Shown here: in pieces, positions 1 through 12,115 of the stretch | Position numbering within the stretch: the stretch's first letter is position 1 | Layout: each line of letters starts with the position of its first letter | Source: Topomyia yanbarensis | Lineage: Eukaryota; Arthropoda; Insecta; Diptera; Culicidae | Length of the DNA: 64,000 nucleotides | NCBI RefSeq assembly: GCF_030247195.1 | Contig: NC_080671.1 | Coordinates: 28,699,543 to 28,763,542, forward strand | Direction: 5' to 3' | Program-made: the position numbers and the translations under genes | Notes under the pieces: generated by a model | Told to the model about the DNA's origin: nothing | Databases searched by the model: none | What the model saw: only the letters and a program-made list of their open reading frames with translations

Positions 1-94
1 ACGATATTCGGCCATATCAGAAATATCGAAAATGTGCCCTGATGAGCTTAGGATGGTGAAAGATAGTTTGAAGCAAGCAACTGATACCGCAGAC

Positions 95-185
95 TACAGA
101 ACTTTTACGAAGGAGTAGAGAGTCTATCTATCAGCAAACAAGGTCGAAATCGATGGCGTGGCTTCCGATTCGGGTTTGTATTGCG
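95..185. repeat. short dispersed repeat, copy 1
   Basis: This stretch shares an almost colinear ~80-bp block with 25720-25805. Both begin with GAACTTTTACGAAGGAGTAG and continue through a GGCGTGG...CCGAT..GGGTTT core. The family is not recognised. It may be a coding fragment of a retroelement read on the minus strand. Bases 1-94 and 186-480 hold nothing recognisable. Confidence 0.5.
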
Positions 186-479
186 CGGATCTGTTCTCGG
201 TTTGTTTTAAAGACCCCATATGCTTAATCCAGTAAAGTTGCTGAACGATAAACTTTTGCATTCAGCAAGTCTGCTCTACCTAACTACCTCCACTTTGACA
301 AAGCTCGTTTACTTGTTCGCGTTATTGTGTCGCAGGTCATTTTTTGTGTGTTGGGATTGGCACCACTGCGACCATTGAGTTGATCTATTGTGGTATACCC
401 CTGTTTAATATCGCATCGGTTCAGGACGACGAGCTACCATTGCATTGAAGGTAACTGTCGTTTTCTGACGGTGCGAAGT

Positions 480-1335
480 ACCCTAGTATGGTATAATTTT
501 TAGAATGAATTTAACTACTACAGTGGGATTTTCTAACCAGCTTTCACAAGGATTTAGTATGGCTTTATGAAAAATGTTGTTTTCTATGCAATACTAGTGT
601 TGAAATGTCGCAGAGCAAATGTTGAGAGGTTTCTACATCACAGTCACAAAACCGACAGACTTCTGTTTGACTTTGATTTAACTCTTTCAAATAATATCTG
701 GCCGGGCAATGTCCCGTAAGTAGCACAATGACAATGCTTAGTGTTTTTTTAATTAAGTTTAGTATTTTTTTTCCGTAAATCGCTTGATTGGAGTTATGAA
801 CAGTTTAGATTGCCTTGAAGTATTTGTTTGACTGTATTGCATATTCCTCCAATTTTTTAATTTCCATTTGTAGTACAATGTACTAGAGCAATTTATTTTT
901 TCTCGAAAGTGCTCTCTATTTTGGTTCCCGATTTATGTAGAGCTGTGGCAGTGGATTTTTTTGATTGTTATGCAAATTGAGATCTACTAAGGGAATAGTC
1001 GTAAATATTTTGATTTTTTGTGTTTGTCAATTCTCTTTTCCATGACTTTAAGCACGGTAGATGTTAGGCTTATTGGTCTAAAAGATTTTGAGTTTGCTTT
1101 GTTTTTTTTTATTATTTTGGAAATGAAGACAACGCGAACTTGTTTCCAGATCTTTGGTATGTGATCATGTTTTAAACTTGGTAAAAGTGCAGGAAAAATA
1201 TTATCCCTTCCGGGAGATTTGAACGGTTCAAAAAAATTGACGGCCCACTCAACATTAGATTGTGTGCATATAGTGTTAGGTAAGGCTGAACTGTTCTGCC
1301 CATAAAAGCATAAGAGTCTCATATTGAAAAACAGC
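480..1335 (-). pseudogene. RNase H-bearing non-LTR retrotransposon remnant (RT fragment plus C-terminal zinc motif)
   Basis: Two coding fragments of one minus-strand retrotransposon are visible. Around 1290-1010 the translation gives the RT entry region: a SPGRDNIFPALL block, then IPKIWKQVRVVFISK and FRPISLTSTVLKVMEK, which match the fingers segment of Jockey/I-type reverse transcriptases (FRPISLTS is diagnostic). Around 720-590 the same strand reads LTGHCPARYYLKEL followed by CRFCDCDVETSQHLLC, the Cys/His tail found after RNase H in I/LOA-type elements. The RT palm (YADD box) and the RNase H catalytic core that should lie between them are missing, so about 2 kb has been deleted. No complete ORF remains. 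The clade beyond 'RNase H-bearing non-LTR' is inference. Confidence 0.75.
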
Positions 1336-1372
1336 AAGCTGAGAAAAACGTTGTTCAAGATTTACATTTTCA

Positions 1373-3838
1373 CATTTTGTAATCGAATTCCCTCAAACTT
1401 TCAAAATTTTTTCTTAGGCCCTGAGGGCCGAGTCTTATATACCAATCGACTCAGCTCGGCGATTTGGGACAATGTCTGTGTGTATGTAACGGACAAACTC
1501 TCATTCGTGTTTCGCAGCAATGGCTGAACCGATCTTGTCCAAACCAATTTTAAATGAAAGGTCTATCACCCAGACAGAATGCTATTAAATGGTTTTTGAT
1601 TCTGATGTTTAGTTTACAAGATATGAATATTTGAAGGTGCAAAAATCGTGTTTTTCGCAGTTTTTTTTGTAATTTGCTGCCAAAATTGACGACCAAACTA
1701 AACAGTTAATATATTTTTAGAAAGCTTATACAACTACCTTTCGAATGAGCTGTAGCTCGTTGAAATTGGACTATTATCAAAAGAGATATTTAACATTAAA
1801 TGAGGAAGAAAGATTTTTATCATTTCTCATAGCCAGAAAAAAAGACCAAAAAACATTCAATGTATTATTAGCGCCAAAACGGACAAATTTAGGTCAATAG
1901 TATCTTCGGATAATTTAAAACATACAGTATGCCCTTTCTTCTGCTATTGAGATTTTACTGATTAATCCCCCTAAGAGTAAGAAATTTTCACAAATTTTCT
2001 TGGAAGTGATTGTATTGAAATAATATCTTCAGCAAATTTGTAGCTCTTACTTTTGCGAATAACTTTACTGAAGACTTCAAATATCTATTTTCAATACTTT
2101 AAAAGTTATGGCTTGTTCTTTGTGGATTATTCTTTGTCACCTATTTATTGTTCAATATAGTAATAATCCATTTAAATGAACCAAATATTATTTCGATAAA
2201 AAGAATTTCGTATTTCATTTTTCTATCTACAGCCGCTAGAATAACCACCGAACAATTCCAAGTTGTCTAGCTTGAATCACTCGTCGGTGCAAAAATTTTC
2301 ATTTGCATGAACCTTCTGACTTATAACCATCGGATTGATCTGAAACATATCTCGTAAAATGAAAACCAAATGAATAACTCCAAGCAGTAGTGTAGCCAAG
2401 AGGATGCTTTGAGGTTTAACCACACTTCCGCCCCCTCACCCAAAAAAATTGGATTGAAGCTAAAAATTTATTGATGCTGACTGATTTAATTCAATATTAC
2501 ATTGATAATTAGCTAATCAGTACATTGATAACCTATTGTTTGAAACATCATGAGGACCTTTGAAAAATTGTAGCTATGCGATCCTGCTCTGTAACTGATC
2601 GATTGGTCTTGATCTCACGGTTGTCTAATAACATTGCCTAAAACATTCCAATAGAAACTCAATCCAGAGTTCTGAAATCAATCATAATCATAATAATAAT
2701 TTCCTATCATATTTAGTTCAGTTTTGCAGGGGTGTACTGTAATATGGATTACAGTCTTTTTTAATAAGAAGTAAAACTGGAATTGTCTATGAAACTTAGA
2801 ACTGCTCACCGAAAAATTGCATAACTTCCAACATTTGCTGAAAATGTTTTTATTTTGGGAATGCGACGAGTTGAGACAAAAACGTTATTGAATTAATAAC
2901 AAGAAAACCACCTTCCAAAAGTAGGGGGATTAATGAAAAACGTCGTTTTCCGTTCCACCAATTTTGCAGGTTTAGTATCTTCGATGAATTTTACAAACGT
3001 TAAACAGCACATCATTTGATAAAATAATTTTAGCATCATATCCTCGAAGCAGTATTTATGGCAAATTTTCTCTTCAAACAAATTTAGTTGCAGACTTAAT
3101 GTCTTCAGCGAATTTTTGGGGAGTGCTATTACAAACCACTTTGTTGAAGACATGAAGGCTCCATGTGTTCAAGGTATTAACATATTTTAGGCTATTTTTG
3201 TTTAATTTTAAATTGAATTATTATGATTTTACTATTCTAGATAAATCTTTTCTATTGTTTATAAACGATAAAATTTACATTTTATCCAAAGCTTAATTTT
3301 TTGAAGCTCACAATAGAAAGTCATTTTAGAAAAAAAAAAAAAAACTTGATTAAGGAACACTTCGCAAATATCGTTTTATAACTCGATATACTCCATAAAC
3401 GTAGAATTCATGCATACAATAAAGTTGTTTTAAATGAAAGTCTCAACAAATTCGCTAAAGACAGGAACTGTTACATTTTTTTGAAAAACTGATTCTCCAT
3501 AATTTTAAAACTTCAAAGATGGCGGTTTCGTAAATAAATAGAAACAAAGTCGTTCTACACTCGTCCACAAGAAACTTCTTCGAATACTGCCACTCTATTA
3601 TAATACATTGAAGACCCGATTTGATCAGCCCTCAATTTTATCAGCCTCATATGGAAATATATTTGATTGGCTTTAGCAGAAAAACAAGGCTGAATTTTAG
3701 TTAACCCTTTCTTGGCCATATTTTTCTTATCTTAACATCGCGAATCATCAAGTTCTAAATTTTCTCAATCGTTATAATACCCGAAGAAAGCGATAAGAGT
3801 TATAAGAAATGTATCATCGCACTGTTAGGTGGATTAAA
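1373..3838 (+). repeat. direct duplication, copy 1 (old family E-like element)
   Basis: This ~2.4-kb unit matches 4605-7460 in the same order and orientation at roughly 85-90% by eye. Shared landmarks are the CGACTCAGCTCG(G/A)CGATTTGGGACA segment, the AATAACTTTACT(G/A)AAGACTTC block, the CAATATAGTAATAATCCA block and the ACAAACGTTAAACAGC block. It starts with a variant of the GGCCCKGAGGGCCGAG repeat and ends with GTTAGGTGGATTAAAAGCG before a T-run, the same 3' design as family E (GGTGGATTAAAACAG). It may therefore be a long, older relative of family E. Copy 1 has about 200 extra bases (1830-2033) but lacks the insertion present in copy 2. No coding capacity is evident. Confidence 0.7.
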
Positions 3839-3984
3839 AGCGTTTTTAATGGCTGAAAACGAACCTCGTGACGAATAGAAAAAAATATTCATTCAAAATT
3901 TCATGTTATTCATTCAGTTGAATATCTTACAATAATCTTCATTTCACCAATTATCTAGGTAAATGTTTTAAAATGTTGCTAAAG

Positions 3985-4604
3985 CATATAAATGAATAAT
4001 TACACTGGTTTACAAATTTTGGGGTGATTGCATGAAGTTAGGAAAAAAGATTTTTCCTAAGTCAATTTTGGGTCGCTGAACACGAAAATCACATTCATTT
4101 TCTTTTTCAAAGAATCGGTTTTGAGATTTTTTCAAAAATGTGTTTTTGAGCACTTTTTACAGTTATTGATCGATATCTCAGGAACAAATCTTCCGATTAA
4201 CACAATCGACTCACCATTCGAAAGGTTGATGCGCCCATTTCAAAAATGTAAACTTGTATCAACAATTCAGAGTTGAGAGCAACCAAAGTCAAAAAATGTG
4301 ATTTTTGGAGAAATTACTCATTTTTAGCTGATGTTTCATAAAGAAAATAATTCAGCAAAAATAGTCTTTTAGGATCTTATGTGATAGACAAACTTCTCAC
4401 GAAAATTTTAAGCTTAAGATCACGAAAAAGTGATAAAAACTGTTCATGATATTAAGTACCGAGAGAAAATTGTTCTGTTTCTCACATATCTCTTTTGGTC
4501 TTAAATAACATTACACTAGTTTCCAAGAAAAATAAAGTTGCGGGAAAAAGTGATTTCTAGATAAATTATGGTCCCTGAACACGAAAATCATATTCAATTT
4601 CTCT
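3985..4604 (+). repeat. dispersed repeat with TTTTGGGTCGCTGAA core, copy 1
   Basis: This AT-rich stretch contains TCAATTTTGGGTCGCTGAA, then a TTTTTGAGCACTTTTT block and a CGACTCACCATTCGAAAGG block. The same blocks recur in the same order at 14355-14800, and in reverse complement at about 15840-16150 (GCGACCCAAAAA). It is a diverged interspersed repeat of unknown class with no ORF. Confidence 0.55.
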
Positions 4605-5541
4605 TGCGATTCGCGTTTTTACATTTCTTATAAAAGAAATGTATAGAATTCGCTCAAACTTTCAAGATTTTTTCCGAGGCCCGGAGGGCCGAGTCTTATA
4701 TACCAATCGACTCAGCTCGACGATTTGGGACAATGTCTGTGTGTGTGTGTGTGTCTGTGTGTGTGTGTGTGTGTGTATGTAACGGACAAATTCTCATTCG
4801 TGTTTCTCAGCAATGGCTGAACCGATCTTATCCAAACCAATTTTAAATGAAAGAACTAGAAAACAGTATGAACGCTATTAATTTGTTTTTGATTCTGATG
4901 TTTAGTTTCCAAGATATGAATGCTTGAATGCGTAAAAATGGCGTTTTTTACAGTTTTTTTGAATTATCTGCCGAAACTGACATGACAGAATAACAATTTA
5001 TATGTTTTTAGACTGCTTTAACGAATACCTTTCGAACAAGCTATAGATTGTTGAAATCGGACTATTATCAAAAGAGATATTAAACATTAAATACGGACGA
5101 AAGATTTTTATCATTTCCCAGCAGCAAATTTGTAGCTCTTACTTTTGCGAATAACTTTACTAAAGACTTCAAATATCTATTTTGAATACTTTAAAAGTTA
5201 TGGCTTGTTGTTTGTTGATTACTCTTTGTCGCCTATTTATTGTTCAATATAGTAATAATCCATTGAAATAAGCCAAACATTATTTCGATAAAACGAATTT
5301 TGTATTTCATTTTTCTATCTACAACCGCTAGAAATAATCACCGAACACTTCCAAGTTGTCTGGAAGGAACTTGATAACTTATCAGTGTAAAAATGTTCAT
5401 TTGTGCGAACCTTCTGACTGCAATTTTTCTAACTTATAACCATCGGATCGATCTGAAACATATTGAAAAAAGAAAAGCGAAATAAATAACCCCAAGCAAC
5501 GGCATAGCCAAGAGAAGGTTTTGGAGTTTAACACCATACAA

Positions 5542-5562
5542 CCCCCCCCCCCCCCCCCCCCC
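5542..5562 (+). repeat. C21 homopolymer
   Basis: An uninterrupted run of 21 C lies at the point where copy 1 of the duplicated unit has only a short C-rich tract (around 2430). Slippage or a sequencing-length error are both possible. Confidence 0.8.
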
Positions 5563-5972
5563 ACACCACACCCAAAAAAAAATATTGGATTGAAGTTGAA
5601 AATTTATTGATGCAGACTGATTTAATTCAATAATACAATAACAATTATCTGATCCGTAGATTGATAACCTATTGTTGTAAACATCATGAGGACTTTTGAT
5701 AAATTGTCGGAATGGGGTCCTGATATGTAACTGATCTATTGGTCTTGATTTCACAGTTGTCTAATTGCATCAATATCAAATTCCTGCCTGAAAACATTCC
5801 ATTAGAAAATCCTCAGATTTCTTTTCAAATTGAGCTCGCTTTTGTAGAGATGTACTGTAATAAGGGTCTTTATTTAATAGAAAGCGAAGTTAAAATTGAT
5901 TTAATGTCTATGAAACATAGAACTGCTCACCAAAACATTGCATAACTTTCAACATTTGCTAAAAATGTTTTT

Positions 5973-6773
5973 GCCTTTCTCATTCACTCTAAAATTCGTC
6001 AATCTAATCCCGACCCGGAGGGCCGAGTGTCATATGCCAATCGACTCAGTTCGTCGAGATCGGAAAATGTCTGTGTGTATGTATATGTCTGTAGGCGTGT
6101 ATGTGTATATGTGGAAAAAAATTTGACCTCTGTTTCTCAGAGATGGCTAGACCGATTTGCACAAAGTTAGTCTCAAATGAAAGGTACAACCTTCCCATCG
6201 GCTACTATTGAGTTTTCTATTGATTGGACTTCCGGTTCCGGAGTTACGAGTTGAAGAGTGCAATCACACAGCAAATTCCCATATAAACTGAAATGAAAAT
6301 TATTCAAAATCAAATTTGTATTTTGGATGCCAAATGACTTTAAAATGCATGAAACATTAAAATGCATGACAAAAATTGACTTCTTTGGACTTTGGTACAT
6401 TTTTGCCTTTCTCATATAGAAAGGTTATGCAATCACTCTAAAAATCGTCAATCATACCGGCCCGGAGAGAATATGCAGTGAGGGATTGCTACTTTAAAAT
6501 TAAAACTAGTTTAAAATTTGTTAACAAGTTGAAAATTTTCGGCAGGACCCGGATCTCCCGGATCTTTCTCCATAATCCGCCGCTGGTTTCAAGCGATGTT
6601 TCAGTATCACATAGTATCTCAAGATCGTGGCTATCGATCCGTTGTATGTATATGCAAATCGTACTGAACATGTAATATTCATTTCCACCATTGTATTGAA
6701 CATAACCAGCCAAGGAATCGTAGTCTGGACAAATGAGAAAAGCACAATTGCACCACTAGGTGGATTAAAACAG
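5973..6773 (+). mobile_element. family E insertion with matching empty site (TSD GTTTTT)
   Basis: Copy 2 of the duplicated unit reads AAAATGTTTTT, then this insertion, then GTTTTTATTTTGGG. Copy 1 reads AAAATGTTTTTATTTTGGG without interruption at about 2840. This occupied/empty pair fixes the family E ends: GCCTTTCTCAT... on the left and ...GGTGGATTAAAACAG on the right, with a 6-bp GTTTTT duplication. Inside are the GGAGGGCCGAG motif and a (GTATGT)-type microsatellite (6075-6110), then a second nested family E start at about 6404 (GCCTTTCTCATATAGAAAGG hairpin). There is no coding capacity. The superfamily is undetermined: the ends are not inverted repeats, and the T-tract target and terminal hairpin are unusual. 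Confidence 0.75.
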
Positions 6774-7460
6774 GTTTTTATTTTGGGAATGCGTCGAGTT
6801 GAGACGAAAACGTAATATGATTAATAACTAGGATAACACTTTCCGAATGTAGCGAGAAATTTATGAAAAATGACGATTTCCATTCGATTCTAGCAGGTTC
6901 TGATCGATTTTGATGAGCATTTGATTTTTGTTGTATGACCAATTATATGTATAGGTCAAATGTTCAAAAACAGTAATTTAAGGTCAAGATAGCATCATTT
7001 TGAAACCGCCAATTTCGGAAGTTTAGTATCTTCAATGAGTTTTACAAACGTTAAACAGCGCATCATTTGATAAAATAATTTTGACGGTATATCGTCCAAG
7101 AAGTATTTATGGTGAATTTTCTCGGGTTAATATTCATGACAAGTCTCAACAAATTCGCTAAAGACACGAACTCTGTTACTATTTTCTGAAAAATTAATTC
7201 TGCATAATTTTATAACTTCAAAAATTACGGTTTCGGAATTATGCCGTTTCTTCTGGCTACGCCGCTGACTTCCAGTAAGTAAAAACAAAGTCGTTCTATA
7301 CTCGTTCACAAGAAACGTCTTCGAATGCTGAATATCTATTATAATACATTAAAACCCCGATTTTATCAGCCAAATATGAACATCTTTTTGATGGGCTCTA
7401 GCAGACGAACAAGACAGAATTCGAGTAAATCCTTTCTTGAGCACGTTTTCCTTATCATGG

Positions 7461-8083
7461 AGATGGAAATATGTAAAGTAAAAAGTTCATCATAATCAGA
7501 AATAGTTATCAGGCTACATCAAGGGACGGGAAGAATATTTTAACAGCTTCAGTTTATTATAAAGAAAAAAGTTGCCCGATTTAGTCAATGTACCCATTTT
7601 GTCAGCCTAAAATACACCATGAGACTAATAAAAATGGGTCTTTATTGCATGTATTATTTACTGTGTTTCACATTAATAGGTATATTTCACTTTTGGGGAT
7701 TTTTTTATTGCATCGAACTACAACAATTTTTAGGTAGTTTTCAAGGGGTTCTTCCAAAATTTGGCGAACCTATTCCAATTCGTATACCAATTAATCGGTA
7801 TACTTAAGGGTTTATATGTTGCAGATAGAGAAAATACTGATATTTTCAGCTTTTTCCTACACAATATTACGAAAGCAATTTTTCCTAATAAGTTTGTGAA
7901 AATTATAAACTATTTGAAATTTTTAAATAGTTTTATTTTTTATTTAACCGTGATTTTTTAATAAATAGTGACCATCGCTTCACAACGTAGTCTATTTTTC
8001 ATGGCTTACGGTGAGCACGATCTCTCGAATTGCTGAACTGAAAATTATGGAATAGAAATTATTTTTTAGTATTCTTTACAGAT
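7461..8083. other. no recognisable feature
   Basis: AT-rich sequence with small chance ORFs only (for example at 7619-7807). I see no conserved protein motif, repeat boundary or RNA gene here. Confidence 0.5.
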
Positions 8084-8087
8084 TTAA

Positions 8088-8193
8088 CTCGCCGTGCAAA
8101 TAGCTCTGAATTAGACCCGCTGGTGCCCTAAGACGATTTCGCTAGATTTTCAGAGCACTGTGCACCCAGTGCATTAACGCAACTGACGGAAGG
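8088..8193 (+). mobile_element. decayed TTAA-flanked MITE (piggyBac-like)
   Basis: A 106-bp segment follows TTAA at 8084-8087 and ends in GGAAGG before TTAT (a decayed TTAA). Its core GCTGGTGC...GATTTCGCTAGA.TTTC...GTGCAC aligns with the intact 110-bp TTAA MITE at 52753-52862. The terminal inverted repeats are degraded. Confidence 0.5.
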
Positions 8194-8690
8194 TTATCGA
8201 AAAGTTTCGTGAAAATGAAAATTTCAGTAATGATGATGATTTTCCCAAACGGTTCGTTTTCGAGAGGTTTTTATTTGTTCTTTGGCATTAGGATTAGCGA
8301 TAATAATTCAAATCAAGGATACTACTGGGAAGTCACCTTTAGAAAAAGTCGATGTCGAAGTAAAATTTGGAACTATGCACGCATGCACTTCAGAGATAGC
8401 GTGATATCAGGAGCTGCGATTTCATTAAATTTGCTTAGTTCTCAGTCGCGTTGGAAATTTGAGTAAAGTATAAACTTAAAATCGATTCGAAAAAAAATTT
8501 GATTTTTTTGGCTCAGTACAATATATAAATTCAGTTTTCCCACCACAATTTAGATATTTTATTTTATGGGCCATTTTTTCGCTTTCCCATTGATTTGGTT
8601 TGAGATTTCTAGCACTGATGTTGTCCTATGCTGATTTAAGCGCTTCTCTGAGTCCTGCCACTATCCCATGTAATATGTGTTATCAAAAAC

Positions 8691-9694
8691 CTGTTTTAAT
8701 CCACCTAGAGGTGCAATTGTGCCTTTCTCATTTCTCCAAACTATGATTTAATAGCTGGTTCGTACAATATAACTTTATGGAAATGTCTTTCATTCTTATT
8801 ACACTTGGTAAGTATATATAAGAGCACCTTTTTGCATTCATCGCGGTATCGGTTTGAATCGGAGTTTTCTATGTGATCGACCTCCACAACCCGTAACTCC
8901 GGTGCTGGAAGTCGGATGGAGATGGAATTTAATACCAGTTTCAGGGGACGCAACACATTTCATTTGAGACTAAGTTGATCAAATCGGTCTAGCCATTTTC
9001 GAGAAACCAATATAACCGTTATTCTGACTTTGGATGCTTCCGGATCCGTCGATGGTGGCCAGTGTGGCCAAAGAGACTTCGAATGACTGTTGGGGACCTA
9101 GATCTACAAATTCAACAGTTGTGTTTACATTTTGGAAAAAATCACCTTTTTACATTCATCGCAGAATTCGTTAGAATCGGGATTTGCTGCGTGATCGTAC
9201 GTATCACCCTGTAATTCAGGAACCAGAACTCGGATCCACACAAAATTCAACAGCAGCTGATGGACCTTTCATTTAAAATTAAGTTTGTCAAAATCGGTTC
9301 AGAAAATTCCGAGAAACTGATTTGGAAAAATCAACAAATTTTGTTTTGTAACCATACTCTTCAACTCGTAATTCGGAACAAGATGTCGGTTGAAAATGAA
9401 ATTCAATAGCAACCTATGGGAATATTATACCTTTCATTTGAATCTTAGTTTGTAAAAATCGGTTCAGCCATCTCCGAGTAACCGATGGGGACATTTTGTT
9501 AACAAATCCGCGCATACACACACATACATACACACATACACATACACACATACATACATACACACATACATAAACACAGATATTTTGCGATCTCGGCGAA
9601 CTGAGTCGAATGTTATATGAGACTCGGCCCTCCGGGCCTCGGTTAGAAAGTCGGTTTTTGGAGCAATTGCATAACCTTTCTATATAAGAAAGGC
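8691..9694 (-). mobile_element. family E copy
   Basis: Read on the minus strand this copy starts GCCTTTCTTATATAGAAAGG, has GGCCCGGAGGGCCGAG near 9627, a (GTATGT)n tract (9505-9580) and several diverged ~180-bp blocks containing 'GAACCGATTTT..CAAACTTA' and 'GGAGTTACGGGTTG', and ends GGTGGATTAAAACAG before a T-run. The internal blocks are themselves loosely repetitive. No conserved protein is encoded. Confidence 0.7.
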
Positions 9695-10000
9695 AAAAGA
9701 ATAATATTTAATTAGCTTAATAAGCATGAGTTCAATGTTATCTTCATGTGATTATAATTTGCAAAGGTTGGTGGAATGCGTTTGAACGTGTAGGGAATGG
9801 GGGTTTAGTAGAATGGGTGTGGAGGATGCGTCAGAAATCCTTCATCTTATTTCGGTACACGGGGTGGATGAAGGAAATCTGGGCGTGAGGGTGATCCAAG
9901 AAGAGGGGAGTGATGAAGGAGGGAGGTGTAAGGGCAAGGTGGGGAGGGGGGGGGGGAAGGGGCGGCTACGCAATACTCAACTGCATATTTTGCCTTCCAT

Positions 10001-10894
10001 TTGAGACTTGGTTTGAGAAAATCGGTTCAGTCATCACCGATGAACCGATGTGACTTTAATTGTGGAATATGCCCGGAATTCCGGACTTCCGGAATCGTCG
10101 ATAGTGGACAATATATTCAAAGAATGTTTGATTGGCAATCAGTGATCTAGATCTACGATTAGAAGTAATTTGGTGACCATTTCAATAGTTTTTAGCCTCT
10201 GAGGTATTACGATTGTACCGATTTATATGGGAAATTCCAGTGTATCCTTACTAACACCCCTGTAACTCCGGAAGCAAGAGTCAGAACCGAATGAAATTCA
10301 GCAGCAGTCAATGGCATTACTGTATCTTTCATTTGAAATTAAGTTCGTAAAAATCGGTAGAGAATTCGTTGTGGAATGGGTGTGATATTAGCTTAGGAAC
10401 TTGGCGGGTTCCCCGAGGGCGTCATGAACCGTCATAGGTGGCCAATGTGGTCAAAGCTGCTTTGATTGATCATTAGTGATCCAGACCCGCAAACTAGAGT
10501 AATGTCACATCAATTTTAATATGTTTTACATCATTTGAACATTATGGTGGTACCAGTTTATATGGGAATTTGCTGTGTGACCGCACTCTTCAACCCGTAA
10601 CTCCGGAACCGGAAGTCGGATCAACTAAAAATTCAATAGCAGCTTATGGGAGCGTTATACCTTTCAGATGAAACTAAGTTTGCGAAAATCGGTTCAGCCA
10701 TCTCTGAGAAAATTGTGTGAGTTTAAATGACACACACACATACACACACACATACACACACATACATACACACACAGACATTTGCCGATCTCGACGAACT
10801 GAATCGAATGGTGTATGATACTCGGCCCTCCGGGCCTCGGTTAAAAAGTCGATTTTTACAGTGATTGCATAGCCTTTCTTTATATGAGAAAGGC
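10001..10894 (-). mobile_element. family E copy, truncated
   Basis: This copy has the same left-end design (hairpin GCCTTTCTCATATAAAGAAA, GGAGGGCCGAG, GT-rich tract at 10730-10790) in minus orientation, but no GGTGGATTAAAACAG end. It merges into the ~300-bp non-E segment at about 10000. Confidence 0.6.
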
Positions 10895-10900
10895 AAAACA

Positions 10901-11040
10901 TCGCGAAGCATCGCGTTCTAAATGTTCTCAAACGATATAATATCCGAAGAGAGTGATAAGAGTTATAAGAAATGTCTCATCACACTGTTAGGTGGATTAA
11001 ACACGTTTTTTTTTCAAAAACGATTTTTTGCTTACTTTTT
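10901..11040 (+). repeat. 3' end fragment of the 1373-3838 type element
   Basis: The stretch GATAAGAGTTATAAGAAATG through GTTAGGTGGATTAAACACG repeats the end of the unit at 3784-3838 and is followed by a T-run that abuts the next family E copy. It lies at the inner edge of the large inverted repeat. Confidence 0.55.
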
Positions 11041-12102
11041 GCCTTTCTCATATAAAGAAAGGCTATGCAATCACTGTAAAAATCGACTTTTTAACCGAGG
11101 CCCGGAGGGCCGAGTATCATACACCATTCGATTCAGTTCGTCGAGATCGGCAAATGTCTGTGTGTGTGTGTATGTATGTGTGTGTGTATGTGTGTGTGTA
11201 TGTGTGTATGTATGTAGGTGTGTATGTGTATGTGTGTATGTATGTAGGTGTGTATGTGTATGTGTGTATGTATGTGTGTGTATGTGCGGATTTGTTAACA
11301 AAATGTCCACATCGGTTACTCGGAGATGACTGAACCGATTTTTACAAACTAAGATCAAATGAAAGGTATAATATTCCCATAGGTTGCTATTGAATTTCAT
11401 TTTCAACCGACATCTTGTTCCGAATTACGAGTTGAAGAGTATGGTTACAAAACAAAATTTGTTGATTTTTCCAAATCGGTTTCTCGGAATTTTCTGAACC
11501 GATTTTGACAAACTTAATTTTAAATGAAAGGTCCATCAGCTGCTGTTGAATTTTGTGTGGATCCGAGTTCTGGTTCCTGAATTACAGGGTGATACGTACG
11601 ATCACGCAGCAAATCCCGATTCTAACGAATTCTGCGATGAATGTAAAAAGGTGATTTTTTTCCAAAATGTAAACACAACTGTTGAATTTGTAGATCTAGG
11701 TCCCCAACAGTCATTCAAAGTCTCTTTGGCCACACTGGCCACCATCGACGGATCCGGAAGCATCCAAAGTCAGAATAACGGTTATATTGGTTTCTCGAAA
11801 ATGGCTAGATTTGCTCAACTTAGTCTCAAATGAAAGGTGTTGCGTCCCCAGAAACTGATATTAAATTCCATCTCCATCCGACTTCCAGCACCGGAGTTAC
11901 GGGTTGTGGAGGTCGATCACATAGAAAACTCCGATTCAAACCGATACCGCGATGAATGCAAAAAGGTGCTCTTATATATGCTTACCAAGTGTAATAAGAA
12001 TGAAAGACATTTCCATAAAGTTATATTGTACGAACCAGCTATTAAATCATAGTTTGGAGAAATGAGAAAGGCACAATTGCACCTCTAGGTGGATTAAAAC
12101 AG
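11041..12102 (+). mobile_element. family E copy in the inverted-repeat spacer
   Basis: This is an essentially complete copy: GCCTTTCTCATATAAAGAAA hairpin, GGCCCGGAGGGCCGAG at about 11099, an expanded GTATGT/GTGT tract (11157-11288), then the internal blocks, ending GGTGGATTAAAACAG at 12102. Its left third resembles the copy at 12116 and its right part the copy at 13326-14330, so it may be a recombinant of the two. Short ORFs of Val/Cys or His/Thr repeats here are translations of the microsatellite. Confidence 0.7.
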
Positions 12103-12115
12103 GTTTTTTTGTTTT

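Larger units (their letters stand above)
4605..7460 (+). repeat. direct duplication, copy 2
   Basis: This is the second copy of the 1373-3838 unit. Its left end keeps a terminal hairpin (ACATTTCTTATAAAAGAAAT) that copy 1 has partly lost. Differences from copy 1 are an expanded GT microsatellite (about 4739-4777), a C21 homopolymer at 5542-5562, and one clean 801-bp insertion at 5973-6773. The two copies are clearly diverged, so the duplication, or the two independent insertions of the same element, is not recent. Confidence 0.7.
8684..10900 (+). repeat. left arm of a 2.2-kb inverted repeat
   Basis: The arm is the reverse complement of 12110-14337 and looks about 99% identical by eye over its whole length. 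Both arms carry the same chance ORF of 71 codons (8741-8956 minus; 14066-14281 plus) and an identical 63-codon reading frame (9813-10004 plus; 13016-13207 minus). Within the arm lie two family E copies in minus orientation (8691-9694 and about 10001-10894), separated by a ~300-bp non-E segment with a G-run (about 9947-9956). A 1.2-kb spacer separates the arms. Confidence 0.85.

Noticed and set aside
11071..11406. ORFs rich in Val-Cys or His-Thr-Tyr (also at 10674-10931, 12109-12326, 13309-13524)
   Set aside because: They are translations of the GTATGT/GTGT microsatellite in family E copies.
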